Source: Elusimicrobiota bacterium
Lineage (GTDB): Bacteria; Elusimicrobiota; Elusimicrobia; UBA1565; UBA9628
DNA: 64,000 nucleotides
Direction of reading: 5' to 3'
Assembly (NCBI GenBank): GCA_023213235.1
Contig: CP096137.1
Span: 2,528,908 to 2,592,907, forward strand
Shown: positions 1-8,763 of the stretch, in pieces
Layout: each line of letters starts with the position of its first letter
Numbering within the stretch: position 1 is the first letter of the stretch
Program-made: the position numbers and the translations under genes
The notes under the pieces: model-generated
The model's input: only the letters and a program-made list of their open reading frames with translations
What the model was told of the DNA's origin: nothing
Databases searched by the model: none

Positions 1-225
1 CGCCGCCCGGGCGCGCGCTGGACGGCCCGCGTCCTCGACGTCGACGTCGTCTCGCTCGGCCGCGAGCGGACGCGCACGCCCTGGCTGACGGTTCCTCACC
101 CGCTCATGGCGCGGCGGCCTTTCGCCGCGGCCCCGCTGGCCGACGTCGCTCCCTCCTGGCGCCCCATCCTCGCGGCTATGAACCCCCCGCCGGGAATTGT
201 TAGACTCTGGCGTCATGGCCGATAA
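1..225 (+). CDS. folK: HPPK (FolK), C-terminal part only
   Basis: Only the last 74 codons lie in the window; the gene enters from the left edge. 2-amino-4-hydroxy-6-hydroxymethyldihydropteridine pyrophosphokinase transfers pyrophosphate from ATP to the pterin in folate synthesis. The frame reads [13 protein letters not shown], matching the family motif whose two Asp residues bind Mg-[15 protein letters not shown] stretch and a PLADVAPSW ending follow, both typical of HPPK C-termini. The stop at 223-225 lies inside the start of panB, so the genes overlap by 11 bases. folK next to panB and panC is a common bacterial arrangement, which supports the call despite the short fragment. Confidence 0.82.
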   Translation, partial: RRPGARWTARVLDVDVVSLGRERTRTPWLTVPHPLMARRPFAAAPLADVAPSWRPILAAMNPPPGIVRLWRHGR

Positions 226-1054
226 GACCAAGACGCCCGCTCCTCCCAAGCCCGTCACCGTCGCGACCCTGCTCGACATGAAGCGCAAGGGCGTCAAGAT
301 CGCGATGCTGACCGCCTACGACTTTCCGACCGCCCGTCTGGCCGAGGAGGCCGGCGTCGACGTGCTCCTCGTCGGCGACTCGGTCGGCATGACCAAGCTC
401 GGCTACGAGAGCACCTTGCCCGTCACGGTCGACGAGATGCTCCACCACACGAAGGCCGTCAAGCGGGGCAGCTCGCGCGCGCTCCTCGTCGCGGACATGC
501 CCTACCTCAGCTACGAGGTCGACCCGAAGGACGCCGTCCGCTCCGCCGGCCGCCTGATGAAGGAAGGCGGCGCGCACGCGGTCAAGGTCGAGGGCGGCAA
601 GGAAGTCGCGCCGACGATCAAGGAGCTCATCCGCATCAACGTCCCCGTTTTCGGCCACCTCGGCCTGACGCCGCAGTCGGTCAACCGCTTCGGCGGCTAC
701 AAGGTCCAGGGCCGCCGCCCCGAGGACGCCGAGCGCATCGTCACCGACGCGCGCATCCTCGAGGCCGCCGGCTGCTGCGCGGTCGTCCTCGAGTGCGTCC
801 CCGCCGACCTCGCCAAGGAGGTCACCAAGCGCCTGCAGATCCCGACGATCGGCATCGGCGCCGGCCCGCACTGCGACGGCCAAGTCCTCGTCAGCGACGA
901 CATGCTCGGCCTCTCGGAGTCCGGGCCGACGAAATTCGTCAAGCGCTACGCCGACCTGCGCGAGCGCGCGCTCAAGGCCGTCGGCGAGTACTGCCGCGAG
1001 GTGCGCGAGGGCTCCTTCCCCGGCCCCGAGCACTCGTTCTCCTCCGAGAAATGA
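215..1054 (+). CDS. panB: 3-methyl-2-oxobutanoate hydroxymethyltransferase
   Basis: Ketopantoate hydroxymethyltransferase makes ketopantoate from alpha-ketoisovalerate and methylene-tetrahydrofolate, the first committed step of pantothenate synthesis. The 279-residue product has the family's usual length. Visible motifs are [15 protein letters not shown], the metal-binding LLVGDSVGM loop, VKVEGG, and [10 protein letters not shown] carrying the catalytic Glu. I chose the ATG at 215 (MADKTKTP) over the in-frame TTG at 197, which adds only six atypical residues. A TAGACT hexamer (201-206) lies eight bases before this ATG. The stop overlaps the next start (ATGA). folK upstream and panC downstream mark a folate/pantothenate operon. 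Intact. Confidence 0.96.
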   Translation: MADKTKTPAPPKPVTVATLLDMKRKGVKIAMLTAYDFPTARLAEEAGVDVLLVGDSVGMTKLGYESTLPVTVDEMLHHTKAVKRGSSRALLVADMPYLSYEVDPKDAVRSAGRLMKEGGAHAVKVEGGKEVAPTIKELIRINVPVFGHLGLTPQSVNRFGGYKVQGRRPEDAERIVTDARILEAAGCCAVVLECVPADLAKEVTKRLQIPTIGIGAGPHCDGQVLVSDDMLGLSESGPTKFVKRYADLRERALKAVGEYCREVREGSFPGPEHSFSSEK

Positions 1055-1929
1055 TCTGGGTCGCCGCCGTCCTCGTCCTCGCCGCGGGCGTCTACGCGCT
1101 GTGCTGGTGGGGCGCCGGGATCATCCTGCATCCGCCGGCGATGTCCCCGATGTGGATTTTCCCCGAGCAGTTCGGCCTGCGCTACGAAAAGGTCGCCTTC
1201 AAGACGCGCGACGGCCTCCAGCTGCGCGGCTGGCTGATCCCGTCGGCCACGGGAGGCGACCGCACGATCCTGATGTGCCACGGCTGGGGAGACAACAAGG
1301 GCGAACTGCTCAAGCAGACCTGGTTCCTCAGCGAGGCGGGCTTCAATCTGTTCTACTTCGACTTCCGCTCGCACGGGGAAAGCGAAGGCGAGATCACGAC
1401 GATCGGCGGCATGGAGACGATCGACTTCGACGCGGCCATGGAGTGGCTGCGCCGCGAGCGTCCGGCGCTGGCGCGCTCGGCCGGCGTGTTCGGGCTGTCC
1501 ATGGGCGCGGCCGTGACGGTGGCGTCGCTGCCGAAGCACCCCGACCTGCGCTGCGCCGCCGTCGAGAGCCCGTTCTCCGACTACCGGACCGTGATCACGC
1601 GCTGGGCCTGGAACAACATGCGCATCCCGTACTGGCCCCTGGTCTGGCTGACCACCGTGATCCTGCGCCGCCGCGTCGCCGACCCCATGGTCGACCGGTT
1701 CAACCCCGTCGAGGCCGCGCCGAAGGTCGCGCCGCGCCCTCTGCTGGTCATCGGCGGGGAGCTCGACCGGCTCATGACCCCCGAGGACGTCAAGAAAGTC
1801 TACGCGGCCGCGGGAGAGCCGAAGCAGCTGTGGATGGTGCCGGGCGCCTGGCACGCGAAGTGCCGCGAGGCCGCGGGGCTGGAGTACGACACGCGGCTCA
1901 TCGGCTTCTTCGCTCGGGGGCTGGCGTGA
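1051..1929 (+). CDS. alpha/beta hydrolase, membrane-anchored
   Basis: 292-residue alpha/beta-hydrolase with an N-terminal hydrophobic segment (residues about 2-27) that probably anchors it in the inner membrane. The nucleophile elbow GLSMG puts Ser at residue 150. HGWGDNKGE supplies the oxyanion region, and the likely acid and base are Asp239 (GGELDRLM) and His268 (GAWHAKC). It resembles the BEM46/YqkD-like serine hydrolase group; the substrate is unknown. It is translationally coupled at both ends: ATGA overlap with panB and a GTGA overlap with panC. A hydrolase between panB and panC is unusual, but nothing in the sequence ties it to pantothenate chemistry. Confidence 0.88.
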   Translation: MIWVAAVLVLAAGVYALCWWGAGIILHPPAMSPMWIFPEQFGLRYEKVAFKTRDGLQLRGWLIPSATGGDRTILMCHGWGDNKGELLKQTWFLSEAGFNLFYFDFRSHGESEGEITTIGGMETIDFDAAMEWLRRERPALARSAGVFGLSMGAAVTVASLPKHPDLRCAAVESPFSDYRTVITRWAWNNMRIPYWPLVWLTTVILRRRVADPMVDRFNPVEAAPKVAPRPLLVIGGELDRLMTPEDVKKVYAAAGEPKQLWMVPGAWHAKCREAAGLEYDTRLIGFFARGLA

Positions 1930-2731
1930 AGGCCGCCGCGCTCGTGCGCACGAAGGGAGCGCTCGCCGCGCTGGTCGCCGGCTGGCGCCGGAAGGGCCTG
2001 TCGGTCGGCTTCGTCCCCACGATGGGAGCGCTGCACGCGGGCCACGCCGAGCTCGTGCGCCGCGCCGCGCGCGAGAACGACCGCGTCGTGGTGTCCGTCT
2101 TCGTCAACCCGAAGCAGTTCGGCCCGAACGAGGACTACGGCCGCTACCCCCGCGCCCTGCCCGCCGACCGGCGGCTCGTCTCCGCGGCCGGCGCCGCCGC
2201 CGTCTACGCCCCGTCGGCCGACGAGATGTACCCGAAGGGCTTCACGACTCACGTCGAAGTCGAGGGGCTTTCCGACCTGTACTGCGGCAAGTACCGCCCC
2301 GGCCACTTCCGCGGCGTCGCGACGGTCGTGCTCAAGCTCTTCAACCGCGTCCGGCCCGACCGCGCCTACTTCGGCGAGAAGGACTGGCAGCAGGTGCGCG
2401 TGCTCGAGACGATGGTGAGAGACCTCGACGTTCCCGTCGAGATCGTGCGCGTGCCGACCGTGCGCGAGGGCGACGGGCTCGCGCTGTCGAGCCGCAACGC
2501 CTACCTGAGCGCGGACCAGCGCGCCGCCGCGCCCGCCCTGCGGCGGGCGCTCGAGGCGGGGCGCCAGGAGCACCGCCGTCCCCATTCCCGGCCGGAGACG
2601 GTCGCCGCCGCGGTCCGCGCGTCGCTGGCGAAGTCCCCCTCAAGGTCCAGTACGCCGCCGTCTTCGAGGGCCGGCTGCTCGTCGCCGCCTACCTCGGAAA
2701 GACCCGGCTCATTGACAACGTCCCTCTCTAA
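1926..2731 (+). CDS. panC: pantothenate synthetase, with a frame break near the 3' end
   Basis: Pantoate-beta-alanine ligase, the ATP-dependent last step of pantothenate synthesis. Motifs in order: VGFVPTMGALHAGH (nucleotide-binding HIGH-like site), VFVNPKQFGPNEDY, RPGHFRGVATVV, YFGEKDWQQ and LALSSRNAYLS. The GTG at 1926 overlaps the hydrolase stop. Translation is convincing to about 2630. Then the frame must shift by one base: the expected end, PLKVQYAAVFEGRLL then GKTRLIDNVPL, is in the next frame and stops at 2729-2731. Adding one G at 2633 (AAGTC to AAGGTC) restores the gene. Either a sequencing deletion or a true frameshift that destroys the C-terminal lid domain. Confidence 0.9.
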
Positions 2732-2752
2732 ATAAGTTACGATAACGACCTC

Positions 2753-3331
2753 ATGACGCAGAAAGGCCACGGACACGACAAGCCCGCCGCCCACGTGAAG
2801 CCTCCCTATAAGAGGGCTCAGTACTGGGTCGACGCCCCGCTGCAGCTCCAGATGGTCGGCTTCGTGATCCTCCTCATCGCGGCGAGCCTGCTGCTGACGA
2901 CGTTCAGCGTGTTCCGCGGGGTCCAGGAGACCTCGATCTCCTCGCGGCAGATCTTCCACTCCCTGGAGTGGATCAAGTCCGCGCTGCGCGCCCCGCTGCT
3001 GCTCGCCTCGGCGATCTCCCTGCTCGCCGGCGGTCTCGTCACCTTGTTCTGGTCGCACCGTTTCGCCGGCCCCCTGCGCGTGCTGTCGGCCGGCATCGCG
3101 CGCGTGCGCCACGGCAACCTGGCGGTGCCGGTGCGGGTGCGCACGACCGACGCGCACCAGGACCTCGCGCGCGAGTTCCAGCTCATGCAGGACGAGCTGC
3201 GCAAGATGGTCGAAGCCGACCGCGCCCACATCGCCGAGGCGACGGCGCTCCTCGAGAGCGCGAAGTCCACCCCCGAGGTCGCGAAGGCGCTGGATCATCT
3301 GCGCCAGGCGTGCGCGAAGTACCACCTCTGA
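2753..3331 (+). CDS. short HAMP-domain membrane protein without an output domain
   Basis: 192 residues. A charged N-terminus (about 30 residues) precedes a first membrane helix (about 33-53), a short external loop, a second helix (about 80-100), then a HAMP-like segment starting at SHRFAGPLRVLSAGIARV and a terminal coiled coil. Such an architecture normally leads into a kinase or chemotaxis output domain, but here the protein simply ends. It could be a regulatory or scaffold subunit. The last base of its TGA is the first base of the next ATG, so the two genes are probably translationally coupled. A possible TTGACA lies at 2712-2717 within the end of panC. Intact. Confidence 0.78.
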   Translation: MTQKGHGHDKPAAHVKPPYKRAQYWVDAPLQLQMVGFVILLIAASLLLTTFSVFRGVQETSISSRQIFHSLEWIKSALRAPLLLASAISLLAGGLVTLFWSHRFAGPLRVLSAGIARVRHGNLAVPVRVRTTDAHQDLAREFQLMQDELRKMVEADRAHIAEATALLESAKSTPEVAKALDHLRQACAKYHL

Positions 3332-5525
3332 TGAAGGCCGCGCTCCTCGCGGCTCTCCTCGCTCCCTCCGCCCACGCCGCTCCCGCCGCTGCCGCCGCCC
3401 CTTCCTCGGGCCCCGCGCTCACCTTGCTGCTCGAGACCTTCGGCGCGCCCGGCGTCGAGACCTTGGCCGAGCGCGGCGTCATCGTCCTGCAGGGCAAGCC
3501 CGGCGCGCGGCGCCTGGCGGCCGTGCACTGGAAGGCGCTCGACGCGCTCGACCGCGCGGCGTCCTCCTGCCTCGCGCTCGCGGCCGCGGCCGACTCCCTC
3601 GGCAAGGAAGCTCCGCCCAAGCGCGCCGAGACGGGCTTCAAGGCCTGCCGGTCGCTGCCCGCCGACGGCCTGCTGACGTCCTCGCTCGCCGGGCTCGCCG
3701 CCGCCCTTCAGGCCGCGCACGAGGAAACCTGGGCGCTCGAGTCCTCGGGCGCCGCGCTGACGGGCCCGGCCGGCAAGCCCAACATCTTCGACACGCCGTG
3801 GGGCAAGGACCTCGCCGCTCGCCGCCACGCCGACGCGCTCGAGAACCCGTCCTCGCTGGTCAAACCGCTGTTCGACGAGCTGCTCGCCGCTCCGCGCACC
3901 GACAAGGACGCCTCCGCCGCGCTCGCGGCGGAGGCGTCCGCGCGCGGCGCCGCCGCCGTGGAAGGCCTCATCGCGTCCGACGCCGAGAAGGGAGTCCTCT
4001 CCGAGGAGCTGCGCGCGCAGCTGCGCCGCACGCTCATCAACGAGCGCCGCCGCTGGGCCGCCGCCAAGGCCCGCGCCGCCGCCGCGGATCTGCTCGGCAA
4101 GGCATCCGTGAGAAAAGAGCTCGAGGACCTTCGCGGCGCCGCCAAGGCCCTGGCATCCCGACCCGGCCTGCCGGCCGCCCTCGAGGCCGCCTCGACGCGC
4201 GTCTCCGCCGCGAGCGGGCCGAAGCTGCTCTCGGCCGGCTTCCATCTCCAGGAGCCGACGCGTCTGGCCCAATACGAGCTCGGCGACGACGCGACCGCCT
4301 CCGGCGCCTATTGGGTCGACGGGCTCAAGGAAGGCGCCTCCGCCGACATCGAGGAGACGACGGTCGTCGAGACCGACCGCGGCTTCTCCGCCGTCGAGAC
4401 CAAGTCCCACTCGCGCCGCAACGGCGGGCCCTACCCCTACGCCCGCACCGTGCGGATCGCGGAGACGCGCCCGTTCGCGCTGCGCTCCTTCGTCTCGGGC
4501 GCCGGCTCCAACGCGCTCGCCGAGCGCGTCGAGGCCCCGGTCGCCCGCGACTTCGAGCTCGCCCTCCTCAAGGAATCCGAGGCCGCCGGCCTGCGCGCCT
4601 CCTGCCGCCTCAAGGACGCCGAGTCCGCCTACGCCGCGCTCGAGGCGCTCGTCGCCGAGCCCGCCAAGGTCAAGCCGCAGTACAAGGACCTCGGGACGCG
4701 CGCGCGCGCCGCCGCGAAGGCCGCCAAGGCCGACGGAGACGCCGCGCTGAAGCTCGAGGAGGCGCTCGCCGCCGCCCGCGCCGACTCCGCGCCCCAGCTG
4801 TGCCGCTACGAGACCGCGCGCGTCGACGAGGCGCTCAAGCTCGCGCGCAAGCTGCCGCCCGGCTGCGACGCGTCCCTGCCCGAGCTCCATTCCCTGCGCG
4901 CGACGATCCAGAAGCGCGCCGCCGACCAGAACTGGTTCCTGCGCGCCTCCGCGGACGCGCGCTCCAAGCGCAAGTCGTGCGACCTCGAGGGCGCCCTCGG
5001 CCGTTGGTCCGAGGCCCTCGCCGCGCTCGACGCCGATCCGGGCGCCCGCTGCGGCAAGGCCGCCGAAGAGGAAGCCAAGGCGAAGGCCGAAGCCGCCGAG
5101 GCCGCGCGCCTGATCGCCTGGCGCGCGACGCTCGCCGCCCAACTCGCGCGCGCCGAAGCCGAGACCGATCCCGCCCGCCGCCTCGCGGCCGTGCGCCCCG
5201 TGCGCTCGCGCCTCGGGGACCTGAAGGAGAAGGCCGGGTGCTTCGGCGCGGAATCCAAGCGCGCCGACGCGCTCGCCGCCGCCGCCTCGAAGGCGCTGTC
5301 CGCGCCGGCCGACGCCGAGAACCGCCTGCCCTCCGACGGGGCGCTGTACTCCGTCGTCGCCGATATCCGGGCCGAGCGCGCCAAGCGCATCGAGGCCGCC
5401 ACGTCCGTCGAGCGGGCCGCCTCCGAAGCGGCCGCCGCTCCCGCCGAGGCGCCCAAGGCCGCCGCTCCGGCGAAGAAGCAGCCCGCCAAGCGTCCTGCGC
5501 GCAAGGCGAAGGGGGCTCCCAGTGA
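3331..5525 (+). CDS. exported Ala-rich helical protein of unknown function
   Basis: About 730 residues, starting with a clear signal peptide (MKAALLAALLAPSAHA). The rest is mostly helical, Ala/Lys/Glu-rich and probably coiled coil, with scattered Cys residues (CRSLP, CRLKDAE, CRYETA, CDLEG, CGKAAEE) and a short beta-looking block in the middle. It ends in a Lys/Arg/Ala/Pro-rich tail. I recognise no family. There is no in-frame stop at the natural end. Reading on, the frame becomes an Arg-rich shadow of the next gene as far as 6840. One extra G in the G5 run at 5511-5515 would give KGGSQ then TGA at 5523-5525, overlapping the next GTG in the style of this operon. I annotate that end. Confidence 0.7.
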
Positions 5526-6808
5526 CGCTCGCGCTGACGCTCGCCCTCCTGGCATCCGCCGCCGGCGCCGCGCCGCGGCCCGCCGCCAAACGCCCCGCCC
5601 GCCAGGCCGCTCCGGCGAAGGCCAAGCCCGCGGCCGCGCCGGCGGCGGCCGCGTCCGAGACGCTCGACGAGGTCTCGCTGTTCGGCCTCGGCGCCGCCGT
5701 GACGGCGCAGGACGACGCCCTGCTCGTGGCCGCCGTGCGCCCCGGCTCGCGCGCCGACTCGGCCGGGCTCAAGGCCGGCGACCGCCTACTGCGCGCCGAC
5801 GGCCCGCTCGCCGACCCGGCCAAGCTCGCCGCGGCCCTGCGCGGCTGGACGCCGGGCACCCGCCTGGGCCTCGTCGCGCGGCGCGGCCTCGAAGTCCGCT
5901 CCGTCGAGACGGGCTCGATCGAGCCCGCCAAGGCCTACACGCGCGGCGACAAGGATCTGTCCCCGCACGAGCGCGCGCTGGCCGCCGGCCGCTCGAAGCA
6001 GTCGGCCGCCGACGGCAAGGCCGTGGTCGGCGCCGTCGGCCCGCTGACCGTCGCGGTGAGGACCGACCAGGGCCTGTGGACGCGCTTCCCGAAGGGCCTG
6101 CCCGCCGGCCTCAAGAAGGGCGACGAGCTCGTCGTCGAGGCGGCCACGGGCCTGACCGTCGACGCGACCCTCGACTTCCTCGCGGTGCCGCCCGGCTCCA
6201 AGCTGCGCGCGCGCGTCGTCTCCGCCGAGGACGACGGCCAGGCGCGCCAGGTGCGACTCGCCTTCTACGCCCTGGACCTCGCCGGCGGCGGCAGCTACCC
6301 CACGCTCGGCGCCGCGACGGCCGTCTCCGGCGACCAGCGCTTCGCCCGCGTGACCGGGGGCGGAACCTTGGTCGCGGCCGCCCCGTTGCCCGACGCGAAG
6401 CGCCGCGCCCCCGAGCCCGTGCTCGACGCCGACGCGCGCCTGCGCGTGCGCCTGCTCGAGCCTCTCGTCGTCGACGAGGCGCCCTCCTTCTGGCGCGGCG
6501 GCCCCGGCCTGTGGGTCAAGACCGTCGAGGACTCCGGCCGGCGCATGTTCGAGATCACGCACGCGATCCCCGGCCGCTCCGGCGACGCCGCGGGGCTCAA
6601 GCCCGGCGAGCGCCTCGACTCGATCGGCGGCCGCTCCACGGAGAAGATGGACTTCGCCGAGGCGATCGACCGCCTCTATGGAGCTCCGGGCTCCGACGTG
6701 GACGTCTCGGTCGTGCGCGGCAAGAGCGTCCCGCTCAAGCTCAAGCGCGGCGTGAAGTGGTCCGGCGGCAAGGCGGAGCCGCTGCCTCTCGCCTACCTCT
6801 CGCGCTAG
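5522..6808 (+). CDS. exported protein with two PDZ domains
   Basis: 428 residues from a GTG at 5522. The signal peptide is MTLALTLALLASAAGAA, followed by an Ala/Pro/Lys-rich linker. PDZ-like domain 1 (about 45-125) contains VRPGSRADSAGLKAGDRLL. A middle region of unknown fold (about 130-330) follows. PDZ-like domain 2 (about 340-415) contains IPGRSGDAAGLKPGERLDSI. There is no protease domain, so it is probably a periplasmic binding or scaffold protein rather than an HtrA or Ctp protease. It is the last gene of the plus-strand operon. Intact. Confidence 0.83.
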   Translation: MTLALTLALLASAAGAAPRPAAKRPARQAAPAKAKPAAAPAAAASETLDEVSLFGLGAAVTAQDDALLVAAVRPGSRADSAGLKAGDRLLRADGPLADPAKLAAALRGWTPGTRLGLVARRGLEVRSVETGSIEPAKAYTRGDKDLSPHERALAAGRSKQSAADGKAVVGAVGPLTVAVRTDQGLWTRFPKGLPAGLKKGDELVVEAATGLTVDATLDFLAVPPGSKLRARVVSAEDDGQARQVRLAFYALDLAGGGSYPTLGAATAVSGDQRFARVTGGGTLVAAAPLPDAKRRAPEPVLDADARLRVRLLEPLVVDEAPSFWRGGPGLWVKTVEDSGRRMFEITHAIPGRSGDAAGLKPGERLDSIGGRSTEKMDFAEAIDRLYGAPGSDVDVSVVRGKSVPLKLKRGVKWSGGKAEPLPLAYLSR

Positions 6809-6853
6809 CGCCTCCCCGGCGCGCCGCCCGGCGGGAATAACACCCTCGCCCCC

Positions 6854-6933
6854 TCTGCTCTTTAAAGCGCAACTTCCCCGAATAGCCGCGCTATATCCCT
6901 CCGTTGGAGGACGATGGCGCTTTAAAGAGCAGA
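6854..6933. repeat. 17-bp perfect inverted repeat between convergent genes
   Basis: The arms at 6854-6870 and 6917-6933 are exact reverse complements (left arm TCTGCTCTTTAAAGCGC), each containing the palindromic core TTTAAA, separated by 46 bases. The repeat lies between the 3' ends of the PDZ gene (plus) and the TPR gene (minus). The loop is long for a simple terminator. It could be a bidirectional terminator with an inner structure, a protein-binding site or a small relic element. Confidence 0.75.
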
Positions 6934-6963
6934 AGGCGGAACGGAAGAAGTCGCGCCCGGCTT

Positions 6964-7722
6964 TTACTTTTCGAGCTTCTCGAGAAGCTTCTTCGCGTCG
7001 GCGAGGTTGTCGGGATATTCGGCGGGGTCGGCGGGATCTTTTATCGCTTCGACCAGCTTGAGGACCTTGATCGCGTCCTCCTTGCGGCCGAAGTGCAGGT
7101 AGGCCTCGGCGAGCGGCTGATGGTTGGCGGTGTAGCGCGGCGAGAGCTTGAGCGCCGTCTCGAACTCGGCGAGCGCCTTCTTCTTGTCCCCGCCTGCGAA
7201 GCCCGGCAACTGCCACAGGATTTCGGCGAGGACATTGTGGGCGCCGCCGTGCGATGGATCAAGCGCCAACGTGGCGGCCATGTCCTTCTTGATCGTCTTG
7301 ATCGCGAAGAGAGCCTTCATCATGCCCTTCGTCTCGGCCCAGCGGCCGAGCGCGACGCCGTGCCAGAAATGCGCATCAGCGGTTCCAGTCGATACCGCCA
7401 AAGACGATTCGCAGTCGAGCTTGGCCGATTCGTACTCTGCGAGTCTCTCCGATTTCTTTTTCAGAGATTCGCCGCGACGCACCTTAGCGCGACAAAGCCT
7501 CCACAATGCGCCGGCATCCGTGCTTCCGCCGCCCATGCCTCCGCTCCTGACGCTCAGCGAAAGCTCTTGAATATTTTTCTGTAGGTTGTCGCCTTCATTG
7601 CGGTGGAAATACAACTCATCGAAGTCGGCGGCCGCGGCTAAATTGGCCAATACCGCGACGAGCGCGAGGCTTGACACCGCCAGCGCCGCCGCCTTGCGCG
7701 CCCACTTCGCCGCGTTCTTCAT
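6964..7722 (-). CDS. exported TPR protein (possibly TatT-like)
   Basis: About 252 residues from ATG 7722 (MKNAAKWARKAA), with a hydrophobic segment ending LANLAAAA that serves as a signal peptide. Helical repeats follow: AHFWHGVALGRWAE, AATLALDPSHGGAHNVLAEI, LPGFAGGDKKKALAEFETAL and AEAYLHFGRKEDAIKVLK. The order 'GVALG, LDP, LPG-GGDKKKA, L-P' resembles TRAP-transporter-associated TatT proteins, but no TRAP transporter genes are in view. The frame is continuous with the repaired C-terminus of the upstream glycerate kinase, with no stop between, so the real start is uncertain. A GTG at 7677 (MSSLALVAVLANLAAAA) would also give a clean signal peptide. Confidence 0.72.
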   Translation of the reverse strand: MKNAAKWARKAAALAVSSLALVAVLANLAAAADFDELYFHRNEGDNLQKNIQELSLSVRSGGMGGGSTDAGALWRLCRAKVRRGESLKKKSERLAEYESAKLDCESSLAVSTGTADAHFWHGVALGRWAETKGMMKALFAIKTIKKDMAATLALDPSHGGAHNVLAEILWQLPGFAGGDKKKALAEFETALKLSPRYTANHQPLAEAYLHFGRKEDAIKVLKLVEAIKDPADPAEYPDNLADAKKLLEKLEK

Positions 7723-8762
7723 CGCGTCCGCCTCGCTCGTCGCTCCCGCATCGGAAAAGGAAACCACTTTCTCGAACGGGAAGCGCGCGCCTTTCTGTAC
7801 CAGCCCCGCGACGGCGACGCACCGGTTCGCGCGCCGCGCGAGAGCGACAGGCGCCTTACCGTACAGGCTCGTGCGGTCGAGGCGGCCCTCGCCGGTGACG
7901 ACGAGGTCGGCGCTCTTGAGCGCCCTGCCCGCGCCCGTCCGGTCGATGATCCAGTCCGCGCCGGGAACGATCTCGGCCCGGGCGAAGGCGAGCAGACCCG
8001 CGCCGAGCCCCCGGCGGCTCCCGCGCCGGGAACGGCGGCCACCGAGACGCCGAGGTCACGGTGCAGCGCACGCGCCCAGACGGCCAGCGCCCGGTCGAGG
8101 GCGCGCACCTGAGCGGGCGAGGCCCCTTTCTGCGGGCCGAACACGCGCGCCGAGCCCTTGGGGCCGAGCAGCGGGTTCGTCACGTCGGAGAGCGCGATCA
8201 CCTTCACGCCGGACAGCAGAGTCCGGACCGCGCGCGCGTCCACCGAGCACAGGCGCGGCAGGTCAGCGGCGCCGTCGGGCAGCTCGCGGCCGTCGCAGTC
8301 GAGCAGGCGGGCGCCGAGGGCGCGCGCCATGCCGGCGCCGCCGTCGTTCGAGGCCGAGCCTCCCATTCCGACGATGATCGTCCGCGCCCCGCGCCGGACC
8401 GCGTCGCGCATGAGGTCGCCGGTGCCGCGCGTGGTCGCCGCCATCACGCGGCGGCGCGCCGGCGCGACGAGGGCCAACCCGGAGGCTCGGGCCATTTCGA
8501 TGACCGCCGTCCTCTTTCCAGAGATCCAGAGGTAGGACGCCCGGCGCCTTTCGCCCAGAGGACCGTGGGCCGGCGCGGAGACGAGCGCCCCGCCTTGCGC
8601 CGCGCGCAGCGCGTCGATCAGGCCGTCGCCGCCGTCGGCGACCGGTATCGCGGTCACGCGCGCGCCCCTCAAAGCGGAGCGGACGCCGCGGGCCATGGCC
8701 CGAGCGGCGTCCGCGCACGACAGCGAACCCTTGAAGGCGTTCGGAGCGACGAGTACCTTCAC
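7680..8762 (-). CDS. glycerate kinase (GarK/GlxK type), frame break
   Basis: Glycerate 2-kinase phosphorylates D-glycerate. The N-terminal two thirds read APNAFKGSLS, PVADGGDGLIDAL, ATTRGTGDLM, GMGGSASNDGGAGMARALG and LSDVTNPLLGPKGSA, all hallmarks of the family. After GAGAAGG the frame breaks. The C5 run at 8008-8012 (G5 on the coding strand) is one short. Restoring a base gives LGAGLLAF, then ADWIIDRTGAG, LVVTGEGRLDRTSLYGK and VAVAGLV, completing the kinase. The start is GTG at 8762, three bases beyond the gdhA stop region, so the two probably form an operon. The 3' limit is approximate because the repaired frame runs into the TPR gene without a stop. Confidence 0.86.
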
Positions 8763-8763
8763 C

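Noticed and set aside
197..214. TTG at 197 as the panB start (adds MLDSGV)
   Set aside because: The ATG at 215 gives the normal N-terminus and family length; the extension overlaps folK further and has no support.
5526..6840. Continuation of the 3331 gene frame to 6840 as one 1,290-residue protein
   Set aside because: The part after 5522 is Arg/Pro-rich shadow of the PDZ gene, which has its own GTG, signal peptide and two PDZ domains.
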